This document shows positions 52,576 through 61,992 of a DNA stretch of 64,000 bases, piece after piece (positions within the stretch are counted from its first letter, which is position 1; each line of letters begins with the position of its first letter). The position numbers were made by a program, and so were the translations under genes. The stretch covers positions 1-64,000 of the forward strand of contig NZ_SNYC01000006.1 in NCBI RefSeq assembly GCF_004362715.1. Reading direction: 5' to 3'. The notes beneath the pieces are model-generated. The model saw only the letters and a list, made by a program, of their open reading frames with translations. It made no database searches and had not been told where the DNA came from. The stretch comes from Pedobacter metabolipauper. Its GTDB lineage: Bacteria; Bacteroidota; Bacteroidia; Sphingobacteriales; Sphingobacteriaceae.

Positions 52576-55500
52576 ATGCCGAGAAAATCTGAACGACTGT
52601 TTATTTTAGGGATCTCCATTGTACTCGGCGCCTTATTTTACACGCTCTTTAATGCGCTTCAAAGTAATTTTAAGGAAGTAAGTACCCGAACCGGGAACGG
52701 CATCATGCTGAACCTCAATGACAAGGATCCGGGAAACCTTATGACCACGCTGCTGCAAAAAGGCTATTATTTTGAAGACCGGAAAGATATTGCATTGATT
52801 GCCAAAACTGTGACCAATGGCGTAAGATCTTTTGATGCCCCAATCGACAATATTGGTGAACTTAATAAGCGCAGGTTCTTTGTCAATGCAGATGAGGCTT
52901 ACCTTACGGGTGGGAAAGATTTTAAGAAAAGGGTAACCGCTTCCCGTTCCTTATTGGGATATACGGGTGATGATGCGAATCGTTTTATACAGGAGGCCAA
53001 AAACCCGCCGCAGCTGCCTGCCGTCAAAGATCTTACCCTTGGCGAATATCGGATTACCGGTAAAATTATCAATGTGGATAAAGATCCTGTTGCTGGTGTT
53101 CTGGTTAGATTAACAATGATTCTTCCCCAGGATAGTGCCTACTCTGACAATCCGGAGCAGCTGAACCGCTCTATTCCCAGCACTTACGTACGAACTGATG
53201 CCAGCGGTTCTTTTGAGTTTAGGGGTCTTCCTAATGATAAAGCTTTTGAAATTTTACCCCTGCAGCCCGGATTTCAATTTGGGAGGTCGCAGGGCGTACA
53301 GGAATTAAAGGAAAATGCGGACTTTGTTTTTAAACAGGCACCACATACCATACGACTCTTTTCTGCTGGTGAATTTAAGATCCTTAAAAAGGAAAAATCA
53401 TTGATCGTACGTACCCCTGATGAATACAATACCTGGTACTGGATCATTGTGGGATGTTTCTTTTTCGGATTTTTAGTGCTCCATCTTTTACTTTCTGTGA
53501 AGTTTCCACAGGCCGACCAGCTGATCGTACCGGTAATCATGATCATGACCGGATTGTCATTCATTACATTATTAAGTCTGCAGGACCCGCTCCGCGACAG
53601 GTTCCTGGCAAAGGATACCCTAATCTTTTTCGCTATTGGAATTCTTGGCATCTGCATGATACTGGGCTTTAAGCTGCGGAAATTCAATGTGGATTCCCGC
53701 TTTTACCGGATGTTCATTTTAAATACCCAGGGCAATAAAGCCAATGGCTGGCAATGGGCCGGCATGGCCCTGGCTTTGCTGGCTCTGACCATCGTATTTG
53801 GAAGCGGTCCGGAAGGAAGCGGGGTAAAAGTTAACTTGTTCGGCATTCAGCCCAGTGAAATTGTTAAATATGGCATCATTCTATTTCTGGCAGGTTTTTT
53901 TGCCAGCAATGAGAAGTTTATTACCGAATACCGAAGCTGGCAAAAGAGATGGTATTTCTTTTCTTTTGCCCTGGCTGCCATGCTCATCGCGATCCTGATG
54001 TACCTGGTGCTTGGTGATCTTGGTCCGGCGATGGTGGTGTGCTTTACCTTTATCATTCTTTTCTCTTTTTCGAGAGGTGATTTTAGCATGATGCTTCTGG
54101 CAATCATCGTTTATACGCTTACGGTATGGTTCTTAAATATCTGGCTGGCTTCATTAATTACTGCTGTGCTGGTTACGCTGGCCATGGTATTTAATCAAAA
54201 AAAGACCAGCGAATCTGCGATCATGGTTATTATGGTTATTGCCGGGTTCTTACTGATTGACCAGATCCCTTATCTGGACAAACTTATTCCAGGCCCCGTT
54301 AACCGGCTTTCTGAACGTAAATCGATCTGGCAGGATCCATGGAATAACGAAGTGTATGGTGGTGACCAGGTAGCCAATGGCATTTGGGCTATGGCCGGTG
54401 GCGGTGTTAGCGGCCAGGGTGTTGGAGAAGGCTTTGCCAAAACAATTCCTGAAGCCCATACCGATATGATCCTGCCTGCTATTGGTGAAGAATTTGGATG
54501 GACTGCCATTGTTGGTGTATTTATTCTTTTCCTGATCTTTTTAAACCGCTCCATTATTATTGGCCGGCAAACGGGAACACCGTTCTTATTCTACGTCTGT
54601 GCAGGTATTGGCATCAGTATGTTTGTTCAGTTCTTACTCATTGCCGGTGGCTCTACAGGTGCCCTGCCCTTATCTGGTGTGGCATTGCCATTTATCAGTT
54701 ATGGAGGTTCTTCACTGGTGGCCAATTTTATAGCTGCAGGCTTCCTGCTTTCCGCATCTTTAGTTCGGGGAACGCCTGTTCAGATGGCCTTTATTACGAA
54801 ACAGCAAGACAAAAACCTGGTACCAGCACTATTGTCTGCCAGCGTAGCCGTTATTCTGCTGGCCATTCCTGTTACCCGGTATATTCTGGACAATAAAAAA
54901 TGGATTGTTCAGCCAGCCCTTGTGGCTGACCGGAGCGGGGCGCGTATGTTTAGCTATAACCCCAGGATCGCTATTTTAATGGACAGACTGGAAGCCGGGC
55001 AACTTTATGACAGGAACGGTCATATTTTAGCAACCAGCAATCCTGAGCTGATCCGAAAACAGCGGAAAGACCTGACGGCTGCCGGCATTACCTATAACCT
55101 GGACTCTGCTGTGCACAAGCGTGTAAACCGATATTACCCCTTTGAAGCGCAAACGTTTTTTTGGACAGGCGATGCAAACACCGGCGTGTTCAATGGCAGT
55201 ACCAATGGCTATTTTGCAGAATATGAACATGCCGCAGAATTAAGGGGTTTTCATTCTCCGGTTACTTCCTTCAATACCAGGGCCACCAAATACAGGGAAG
55301 ACCGCTTTCTGCCCCGCGGCGTAAAAGAAATGAATGTGAGCAGGCGGGACTATGCGGAACTTGCTCCTTTATTAATTGCCGGTATCAACAGCAGTGCCGT
55401 TGATGCGTTTAAAAAGAGAAACCGGAATGTGAAGCTAACCATTGATGCGCGGCTGCAAGCCTCCATTCAGCATTCGATGTCATTGGATGATTCTTTAAAG

Positions 55501-56583
55501 AAAAGCAGGGTTTCTGTGGTGATCATGGAAGATATAACCGGTGATGTGCTCAGTTCTGCCGTTTATCCCCTTCCTCCTGTTAAGGACTGGGACTTATTAA
55601 ATATGACTACTGCTGAGCAAAACAAGCTCTCTGGCTGGTATACCAATGCCGACCTTGGGTTTACGTATGCCACACAACCCGGTTCAACTGCTAAAGTACT
55701 TACGGCCATGGCCGCCTTTAATAAGCTCGGTCTTGCCGCCACAGAGAAAACGTTTAATGTAACTACCAAAGAAAGGATCCGTACCAAAGGGATTGAGCCC
55801 GATGAGACTGGTAAGATCAGCCTGGAACGTGCCATTGTAAACTCAAACAATGTGTACTTTATTAAACTGGCCAATGAGGAGCATTTGGAAGAAAACATGG
55901 CTAATCTCTACTTAAAAACAGGGATGTTCTTACGTGGTGTTGGCGGTTATTATTTTGACCGCGACACCAATAACATTAAACAGGAAAATAAATGGCTCAG
56001 CTACTGGCGCAAAACAGAGTTTAATACGAAGCCCAAATATGACCCTTCAAATATCCGCCGGACCAGGGCAAAGGGTATTTCTGGAATGTCATGGGGACAG
56101 GGCGAACTTATTGCTACCCCTGCTTCTGTTGCCAGGCTGGCATCAGGCGTAGCCAACAAGGGAATCCTGGTACCAAACCGGTACGTTTTAAAGATCAGTG
56201 ATTCGGCTACTGCCGTTAAACCGGGAATTAAACTGGCCAATGACCCTAAATATGCTGCCTTGCTGACCGATTATATGCTCAAACAAAGTGCGAATAAGTC
56301 ATATACGCTTGGCTTAACCGTTGCCGGTAAAACCGGAACCCCGGAAAGGATCTGGAAACAGAACAGCATTAACGATGGCTGGTATGTATTCTTTGCGCCA
56401 AGGAGAACAGGAAAGGGCCATATTGTAGTTTGTATCCGAATTGAATCTACGAGGGGCTCCAGTAAGGCTGTGCTATTGGCCGGACAGCACGTTGTTCCTG
56501 CATTAAAGCAACTGGGATACATTAAGGACTTTAAAAAAGAGATTATTACATCACCTAAACAGTCTTCAACCCTTAATTTTTAA
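52576..56583 (+). CDS. RodA/FtsW-class B PBP fusion (glycosyltransferase-transpeptidase)
   Basis: The 1335-residue fusion starts at ATG 52576, since an in-frame TTG 9 bases earlier lies inside the PP2C gene. The order is: N-terminal helix (9-29); periplasmic segment with a CarboxypepD_reg-like domain (157-260); SEDS polymerase with ~10 helices (about 287-790) and the SEDS catalytic motif PEAHTD (Asp630); a short PBP pedestal with the PbpA-like YDRNG (811-815); and the transpeptidase domain with STAK (Ser1037), SNN (1090-1092) and KTG (1252-1254). It should polymerise and cross-link peptidoglycan in one chain. Separate RodA and PBP genes are adjacent in most bacteria. Here they are fused and have an extra domain. 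It is the core of the operon. Confidence 0.93.
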   Translation: MPRKSERLFILGISIVLGALFYTLFNALQSNFKEVSTRTGNGIMLNLNDKDPGNLMTTLLQKGYYFEDRKDIALIAKTVTNGVRSFDAPIDNIGELNKRRFFVNADEAYLTGGKDFKKRVTASRSLLGYTGDDANRFIQEAKNPPQLPAVKDLTLGEYRITGKIINVDKDPVAGVLVRLTMILPQDSAYSDNPEQLNRSIPSTYVRTDASGSFEFRGLPNDKAFEILPLQPGFQFGRSQGVQELKENADFVFKQAPHTIRLFSAGEFKILKKEKSLIVRTPDEYNTWYWIIVGCFFFGFLVLHLLLSVKFPQADQLIVPVIMIMTGLSFITLLSLQDPLRDRFLAKDTLIFFAIGILGICMILGFKLRKFNVDSRFYRMFILNTQGNKANGWQWAGMALALLALTIVFGSGPEGSGVKVNLFGIQPSEIVKYGIILFLAGFFASNEKFITEYRSWQKRWYFFSFALAAMLIAILMYLVLGDLGPAMVVCFTFIILFSFSRGDFSMMLLAIIVYTLTVWFLNIWLASLITAVLVTLAMVFNQKKTSESAIMVIMVIAGFLLIDQIPYLDKLIPGPVNRLSERKSIWQDPWNNEVYGGDQVANGIWAMAGGGVSGQGVGEGFAKTIPEAHTDMILPAIGEEFGWTAIVGVFILFLIFLNRSIIIGRQTGTPFLFYVCAGIGISMFVQFLLIAGGSTGALPLSGVALPFISYGGSSLVANFIAAGFLLSASLVRGTPVQMAFITKQQDKNLVPALLSASVAVILLAIPVTRYILDNKKWIVQPALVADRSGARMFSYNPRIAILMDRLEAGQLYDRNGHILATSNPELIRKQRKDLTAAGITYNLDSAVHKRVNRYYPFEAQTFFWTGDANTGVFNGSTNGYFAEYEHAAELRGFHSPVTSFNTRATKYREDRFLPRGVKEMNVSRRDYAELAPLLIAGINSSAVDAFKKRNRNVKLTIDARLQASIQHSMSLDDSLKKSRVSVVIMEDITGDVLSSAVYPLPPVKDWDLLNMTTAEQNKLSGWYTNADLGFTYATQPGSTAKVLTAMAAFNKLGLAATEKTFNVTTKERIRTKGIEPDETGKISLERAIVNSNNVYFIKLANEEHLEENMANLYLKTGMFLRGVGGYYFDRDTNNIKQENKWLSYWRKTEFNTKPKYDPSNIRRTRAKGISGMSWGQGELIATPASVARLASGVANKGILVPNRYVLKISDSATAVKPGIKLANDPKYAALLTDYMLKQSANKSYTLGLTVAGKTGTPERIWKQNSINDGWYVFFAPRRTGKGHIVVCIRIESTRGSSKAVLLAGQHVVPALKQLGYIKDFKKEIITSPKQSSTLNF

Positions 56584-56631
56584 AATTGGACTGTTTATTG
56601 ATTAACCATTAACTAAAAAAAAGCAGAAGTC

Positions 56632-57423
56632 ATGTTTAACTTATTCAACAAGGATACCTCTGAAAAGCCGCAGGATGTAAAAGCCATCAGGGAAGCTTTG
56701 CTTGTTTTCATCAAACAGGAATTGCAGAAACTGGAAGGCGGTGAAGGAAATCACATTAAGGGTTTTCTTTTATACATTGCTTGTCCGCCGGTTGAAAGAT
56801 ATATGTACAATTCGGCAGTTTTTGCTGAAGAAGAGGATCGTTTCAAAAATGAGGTTCAGCGGATTGCTGATGATTTTGCCATTGATCTTCCTGAAAAGTG
56901 GACAATGGAAATTGTATTTGTTGAGGTATTGCCGGATGAAGCGATTAAAATGGCAAATCTGGATGCCGCCCTTTTTATTAAAACCCCGGAACATGCGGCA
57001 ACTGTAAATAAATCCGGCACGGCCTATATTACCGTATTAAATGGAGAAGCGGAGCAAAAAGGATATGTGATCAAATCTGAAGATGGAAAGATCAATATTG
57101 GAAGAGATAAAAAAGCACAGGATGAGTCGGGTTTTTTCAGGATCAATGAAATTGCCTTTCCAAGTGAAAGCACAAACGAAGGCAACAAATACATTAGCAG
57201 GCAGCATGCCCATATTGAATGGAGCGATGAGCATGAGGCCTTTCAGCTGTTTGCCGATGATGGCGGTGTTCCTCCTCGCAATAAGGTAAAGATCCGGTCA
57301 GTAAATGACCACAACCCGGTTAAACTCACTTTTACTGAACTGGGCCATACATTGTATGAAGGCGATCAGATCATTCTGGGCGAATCTGCTGTTTTGGAAT
57401 TCAGTTATCATTTAACGAAGTAA
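56632..57423 (+). CDS. FHA domain protein, FhaA/FhaB-like
   Basis: The 263-residue cytoplasmic protein has an N-terminal DUF3662-like region (about 45-100: FLLYIACPPVERYMYN, then VQRIADDFAIDLP, then WTMEIVFVEV). A canonical FHA domain follows from about residue 150, with GR (157-158), SRQHAHIEW (Ser189, Arg190, His192), NKVKIRS and EGDQIILGESAVLEF. It retains the residues that bind phosphothreonine, unlike the first FHA-like protein of the operon. It probably reads phosphorylated kinase or RodA-PBP partners. It lies 48 bases after the fusion gene and 5 bases before kinase 1, so it belongs to the operon. Confidence 0.88.
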   Translation: MFNLFNKDTSEKPQDVKAIREALLVFIKQELQKLEGGEGNHIKGFLLYIACPPVERYMYNSAVFAEEEDRFKNEVQRIADDFAIDLPEKWTMEIVFVEVLPDEAIKMANLDAALFIKTPEHAATVNKSGTAYITVLNGEAEQKGYVIKSEDGKINIGRDKKAQDESGFFRINEIAFPSESTNEGNKYISRQHAHIEWSDEHEAFQLFADDGGVPPRNKVKIRSVNDHNPVKLTFTELGHTLYEGDQIILGESAVLEFSYHLTK

Positions 57424-57428
57424 CCTGA

Positions 57429-58691
57429 ATGGCTAAAGTATTTACCATAACGGAAGGGCTTGAGAACATGGGTGCATTAAGTACCGGTGGACAAGGCTCT
57501 GTGTATAAAGGCAAAAGGATAGGCACCGTAATTTCTGCCGTAAAACTTTTACCTACACCCATCCACACAGAAGATGCATTTGATAAAAACTTCAGGGACT
57601 TCCAGAATGAGGTTGAAAAACTTAAAAAGGTAAATGAGGATCCAAACCCCCATGTGGTCAGGATCTTGAATTCTGGTTTAACAGAAAGCGGCAATTTTCC
57701 TTTTATTGAAATGGAGTTTATTGAAGGGCCTGATCTTGAGGAACTTTTAAAGGCGCCCCATCCACCGTTATTTACCATATCCGAAACCATTAAGCTGGCC
57801 AACCATTTGGCAAGTGCGTTATCACATTGCCATAAAGTAGGTGTTAAACATGGGGATATTAAAAGCAATAATGTAAAATTTAACCAGGCTACCGGCAACT
57901 ATGTCCTTTTAGATTTCGGCCTTGCTGTGATGTCGGATGAACAGCGTCGTTCCAGTTTAAGACACGCTGGCGCTGTTGAATTCATGGCGCCTGAACAACA
58001 TCATGGCGAAATGCGGTTTGAGACCGATCTGTATAGCTTTGGGATCATCCTGTATGAACTCTTGGCTGGAACTGTTCCGTTTCCTTTAATTAATAAATCT
58101 GAAATGTCCCGCAATATGGTGATGCTTTCTCATGTGGAAAAGCAGGTACCTGATTTGCTGGAACTTAGAAAGAACAGGCTTCCGGAACAATGGCCGGATA
58201 ATAAAAAGGCGGATGAAATGCGGGTGCCTTCCTGGCTGATGCAGATCATTTACAAGTGCCTGGAAAAGGCACCTGAAGACCGTTTTGCCAATGGCATGGA
58301 ACTTTACGAGGCACTTTCCAATCACAACGACGGTTTATTGAATAAAGAAGAGGTTGACAGATTGATCAGTGGCCTAAAAAGTGAAAATGAAAGACTGCAG
58401 CGCACCTTAGCAAAATATAAACAGGTAACTAAATCTAAAGCTATCCTAATTTCTGCGTTACTTTGTTTTGTTTTTCTGGGGGTTTATGGTATCAATTCTG
58501 TTTTTAATACCCGCGACTCCGGAAATGTGATAGCAGCAGACTCTACAGTAACCACTAAGGTTCCTGTAAAAAGCAATGCAAAGCGTACTCCGGATACAAT
58601 AAAAAAGACTGCTCCGGTAAACAATAATCCGGTTGCACCGCAGAACAAGAAGACAAAGGATGGTTTGGAGAATGATGTGCCCTATTTTTAA
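57429..58691 (+). CDS. Membrane Ser/Thr protein kinase 1 (Hanks type)
   Basis: The 420-residue kinase has a glycine loop (STGGQGSVYKG), Lys39 (SAVKLL), Glu61, the catalytic loop VKHGDIKSNN (Asp143, Asn148; 'HGD' instead of HRD, so a non-RD kinase), DFG (162-164) and APE (187-189). A coiled coil at about 304-332 is followed by a membrane helix (337-357) and a short Lys/Pro/Asn-rich outer tail with no PASTA domain. It is a tandem duplicate of kinase 2, sharing almost the same first 220 residues. It starts 5 bases after the FHA gene. Being membrane-bound and next to the phosphatase and RodA-PBP, it should phosphorylate envelope enzymes. Confidence 0.93.
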   Translation: MAKVFTITEGLENMGALSTGGQGSVYKGKRIGTVISAVKLLPTPIHTEDAFDKNFRDFQNEVEKLKKVNEDPNPHVVRILNSGLTESGNFPFIEMEFIEGPDLEELLKAPHPPLFTISETIKLANHLASALSHCHKVGVKHGDIKSNNVKFNQATGNYVLLDFGLAVMSDEQRRSSLRHAGAVEFMAPEQHHGEMRFETDLYSFGIILYELLAGTVPFPLINKSEMSRNMVMLSHVEKQVPDLLELRKNRLPEQWPDNKKADEMRVPSWLMQIIYKCLEKAPEDRFANGMELYEALSNHNDGLLNKEEVDRLISGLKSENERLQRTLAKYKQVTKSKAILISALLCFVFLGVYGINSVFNTRDSGNVIAADSTVTTKVPVKSNAKRTPDTIKKTAPVNNNPVAPQNKKTKDGLENDVPYF

Positions 58692-58705
58692 AAGAAAAAA
58701 ACACG

Positions 58706-60256
58706 ATGAGTAAAGTATTTACCATAGCAGAAGGTTTAGAGAACATGGGGGCCTTGCGTACCGGCGGGCAGGGCTCTGTTTATAAAGGTAAACGAATGGG
58801 TGCCATTATTACCGCCGTAAAAATATTACCTACCCCCATCCACAATGAAAATACGGAGGATAAAAACTACAGGAATTTTATCAGCGAGGTACAGAAACTT
58901 AAAAAGGTCAATGAAATACCCAATCCCAATGTTGTTAAGATCTTAAATTCTGGTTTAACTGAAAGTGGTTCTTTTCCCTTTATAGAAATGGAATACATAG
59001 AAGGGCCAGATCTTGAAGATCTGTTAAAACCACCTCATAGCCCTGTATTTACCATTCGTGAGACGATCAAACTTGCGGAACAGCTTTCCAATGCACTTTG
59101 TCACTGCCATCGGGTTGGTGTTAAGCATGGCGATATAAAAAGCAATAATGTAAAGTTCAATACCGATACCGGTAATTATATTTTACTGGACTTTGGGTTA
59201 GCCATCATGTCTGATGAGCAGCGCCGAAGCAGCGTTCAGCATGCCGGAGCTGTAGAGTTTATGGCTCCTGAGCAGCATGATGGCGAGATGTTCTTTCAGA
59301 CAGATGTATACAGCTTTGGTGTGGTCCTTTACGAGCTTCTTGCCGGAAGAGTCCCTTTTCCACTTAATACGAAAGGTGAAACTTCGCGAAATGCGGTGAT
59401 GCTTTCGCACATAGAAAAACCGGTTCCTGATCTGTTAACACTTCGCAGGCACAATTTACCAGAGGATTGGGATGCTGATGTTCAAAGCAGGGAAATGAAT
59501 GTTCCTGCCTGGCTGCTTGACCTGATTAAAAAATGTCTGGAAAAGAACCCTGAAAATAGATTTGAGAATGGTTCCCTGTTAAAAGATGCCATTACACATC
59601 ACAATCATGCGGAACCAATCAGACAACAGACCATTACAGTTGTTCCTCCAAATCCTCCAGAGCAGACCGAAGTAACCGCAGATCAAACTGATGTAGTAAA
59701 GGTCTCGAAACCGATCTTCTCGATCATGATCCTGTTGCTGGTTGTGTTTGGTGCATTTTCTGCCTATTCTTTGTTCTTTGTGAACAATGACAACAAAAAG
59801 ATCATCTATGAAGATACGGAGAACCTTCCATTAAAAGATACGCTTTCTGAGAACGCTGCTCAGTTTAAACCGGATACAGCCCAGGTTATTAAACCAGTGC
59901 CCACAGATACAGTAGCTCAACAGCAGGAAATTGACAGCTTGCAGCTGGAGTTTGAAGAACAGACCGGCCATCATGGGGTTAAACCTGCAGTACCTGCAAA
60001 CCCAGCTAAAGATCCTTCTGCAGAGCCCGTGATCATCAGTAAAGGAAAAAAATACATGATCCCAAAAACGGCCACCTATTTTTATGATACGCCAAATCCT
60101 GATGCCACCAGGCATGGTGTTTTGGGCCTATGGGTAAACACGAAATTTACGGTAGTAGATGAACAGAATGGATTTATTTTGGTTACCCATACCAATAATG
60201 ACGGGGAAATAACCCGGGGATGGCTGAGTAAAAATGACCTGAAAGAATTGCCTTAA
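58706..60256 (+). CDS. Membrane Ser/Thr protein kinase 2 with SH3-like exterior
   Basis: The 516-residue kinase has the same layout as kinase 1 in its first 300 residues: RTGGQGSVYKG, Lys39, HGDIKSNN (Asp143, Asn148), DFG, APE. Its tail differs. A Pro/Thr-rich linker is followed by a membrane helix (336-359), then a Gln/Pro-rich spacer and an SH3-like domain (446-516: GKKYMIPKTATYFYDTP, then LWVNTKFTVVDEQNGFILVTH, then RGWLSKNDLKEL). Extracellular bacterial SH3 domains often bind peptidoglycan, so this one is a candidate ligand sensor where actinobacteria have PASTA. It starts 14 bases after kinase 1 and ends the operon at a strong terminator. Confidence 0.93.
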   Translation: MSKVFTIAEGLENMGALRTGGQGSVYKGKRMGAIITAVKILPTPIHNENTEDKNYRNFISEVQKLKKVNEIPNPNVVKILNSGLTESGSFPFIEMEYIEGPDLEDLLKPPHSPVFTIRETIKLAEQLSNALCHCHRVGVKHGDIKSNNVKFNTDTGNYILLDFGLAIMSDEQRRSSVQHAGAVEFMAPEQHDGEMFFQTDVYSFGVVLYELLAGRVPFPLNTKGETSRNAVMLSHIEKPVPDLLTLRRHNLPEDWDADVQSREMNVPAWLLDLIKKCLEKNPENRFENGSLLKDAITHHNHAEPIRQQTITVVPPNPPEQTEVTADQTDVVKVSKPIFSIMILLLVVFGAFSAYSLFFVNNDNKKIIYEDTENLPLKDTLSENAAQFKPDTAQVIKPVPTDTVAQQQEIDSLQLEFEEQTGHHGVKPAVPANPAKDPSAEPVIISKGKKYMIPKTATYFYDTPNPDATRHGVLGLWVNTKFTVVDEQNGFILVTHTNNDGEITRGWLSKNDLKELP

Positions 60257-60259
60257 CAC

Positions 60260-60310
60260 AGGTTTTTACTTTTTTTTTAAAAAAAAAGATAAAAAATAAA
60301 AACCTTTTTT
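60260..60310 (+). terminator. Terminator after the kinase operon
   Basis: Arms aggttttta (60260-60268) and taaaaacct (60297-60305) enclose an inner T8/A8 stem and are followed by TTTTTT (60305-60310). It begins 4 bases after the kinase 2 stop. Confidence 0.8.
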
Positions 60311-60378
60311 AAACCTCAGGTGTTATTGCTATAGTTTGTTTGGTTTAGGTTGATCTGTGGTGGGTCAACTGTCTATAA

Positions 60379-60412
60379 AAACAGGGATAGCATTAAATGC
60401 TTATCCCTGTTT
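60379..60412 (-). terminator. Terminator after the APC permease gene
   Basis: Arms aaacagggata (60379-60389) and tatccctgttt (60402-60412) surround an inner gcat/atgc stem with one bulge. Read on the minus strand a T5 tract follows. It lies 130 bases past the permease stop and can also catch read-through of the kinase operon. Confidence 0.7.
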
Positions 60413-60543
60413 CTCTTTAAAGACTTTTCAGTTTCTTTATGTTCTTCTCAGTATCTAAAACAGTCTTGCAAAACTCATTGACAACAGTATGTCGCGATTG
60501 AATAAGCATGCTTTGGAATAACTATGGGGCCAGGAACTAAACC

Positions 60544-61992
60544 TTAGTTGTTGGCTGGCTCAGCTGGTCCTTCAACTCTTTTGGTGATGTAATAAACCGG
60601 GATACCAACCAGCATGATCAATACGCCCCATCCGCAGGTATCTGTTTTATAATATAAAAGTGCCACAGATAATGCGGTAGCTAAGATGATGTATAAAAAT
60701 GGCAGGACCGGATATCCAAAAGCCTTATATGGTCTTTCTGCATTTGGCATTTTCCTTCTTAAGATAAAGATGCCATAGATGGTGAGGATGTAAAATATAA
60801 GTACAATAATTACCACAAAATCTAAGAGTGCGCCGTATTTACCTGTGAGGCACAATGCAGAAGCCCAGATGCCCTGGATCCATAGTGCCCATTCCGGTAC
60901 ATCTGCTGTATTTAACTTTGCCGCTTTTTTAAAAAACAGGCCATCTTTAGACATGGTATAATAGACACGCGCTCCAGCCATGATCAATCCGTTATTACAT
61001 GCAAAGGTGGAGATCATGATCATGACAGCGATGATTATGGTACCTGCATCACCAAAAATATATTGTGCAGCTACAACAGCTACACGATCTGATTTTGCGG
61101 TCGTAATCTGATCCAGCGGCAATACTGCAATATACATCAGGTTGGCAAGGATATAAATTACACTTACTATAAATGTTCCAAGGAAAAGGCTCAGCCCTAC
61201 ATTACGCTGGGGATTTTTGATCTCTCCTGCAATAAAGGTTACCCCGTTCCAGGCATCACTTGAAAAGAGTGAACCGACCATTGCGGCGGCAATTCCTGAA
61301 AGTAACAGGGAACCATTTATGGGGGTCCATGCCATTGTTTCCAGATTAAACGATCGTGAATCCCAAACATTGGTCCAGTTGGCATTCCAGATCTCTGCTT
61401 TTGCACCAAGCATAAAACCAAATACGATAAGCCCCAATAAAGACAGGATCTTTATGATGGTTAAAAAGGTCTGAAGGAGCTTGCTGTTTTTTACGCCCCT
61501 GCTGTTTACATACGTCAGCAGTACGATGGTTACAATAGATACCAGCTGTGCTGCGCTGATGGAGAAATTACCAACACCGGTTTGAATATCCCAGAGGATA
61601 TTGGTTTCACTGAACGGCTCGTATAAATACGCTGCAAATTTCGAAAAAGCAACTCCAACAGCCGCAATAGTTCCAGTCTGGATGACTGCAAAAAGACTCC
61701 AGCCATATAAAAATGCGATCAGTTTATTGTACGCTTCTTTTAAATACACATACTGGCCGCCTGCCTTTGGAAACATGGCGCTTAATTCGCCATAGCTGAT
61801 TGCAGCAATCATAGTCATTAAAGCCGTTGCCACCCAGATCAGGATCAGCCAGCCGGCAGATCCAACTTGCCTGGTAATGTCTGCGCTGACAATAAATATT
61901 CCGGAGCCGATCATTGATCCAACTACCAGCATGGTACCATCTAGGAGTCCGAGTTCCCGTTTAAAAGAGCCGTCCTGAGTTTCTTTTTCCAT
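60544..61992 (-). CDS. APC family amino acid permease
   Basis: The 482-residue inner-membrane transporter starts at ATG 61992, where the family's conserved N-terminus begins (MEKETQDGSFKRELGLLDGT). A further Met 63 bases upstream (62055) gives a 503-residue form with a short unrelated extension. It has 12 predicted membrane helices. The APC substrate-binding motif is GSMIGSGIF in helix 1, and helix 6 has VGSLFSSDAWNGVTF. This resembles the LAT-like bacterial amino acid exchangers/permeases. The exact substrate is unknown. The leader is CAAAC-rich. Confidence 0.9.
   Translation of the reverse strand: MEKETQDGSFKRELGLLDGTMLVVGSMIGSGIFIVSADITRQVGSAGWLILIWVATALMTMIAAISYGELSAMFPKAGGQYVYLKEAYNKLIAFLYGWSLFAVIQTGTIAAVGVAFSKFAAYLYEPFSETNILWDIQTGVGNFSISAAQLVSIVTIVLLTYVNSRGVKNSKLLQTFLTIIKILSLLGLIVFGFMLGAKAEIWNANWTNVWDSRSFNLETMAWTPINGSLLLSGIAAAMVGSLFSSDAWNGVTFIAGEIKNPQRNVGLSLFLGTFIVSVIYILANLMYIAVLPLDQITTAKSDRVAVVAAQYIFGDAGTIIIAVMIMISTFACNNGLIMAGARVYYTMSKDGLFFKKAAKLNTADVPEWALWIQGIWASALCLTGKYGALLDFVVIIVLIFYILTIYGIFILRRKMPNAERPYKAFGYPVLPFLYIILATALSVALLYYKTDTCGWGVLIMLVGIPVYYITKRVEGPAEPANN

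Noticed and set aside
52576..56583. Assembly or sequencing artefact joining two genes
   Set aside because: The frame is continuous, with a normal inter-domain region (helix, then PbpA-like pedestal motif YDRNG) and intact motifs on both sides. A database check would still be useful.
50045..60256. Reading the kinase/phosphatase/FHA set as part of a type VI secretion system (PpkA/PppA/Fha)
   Set aside because: No T6SS structural gene (VipA/B, Hcp, VgrG, TssJ-M, ClpV) is present, and the SEDS-PBP fusion in the middle fits cell-wall synthesis instead.
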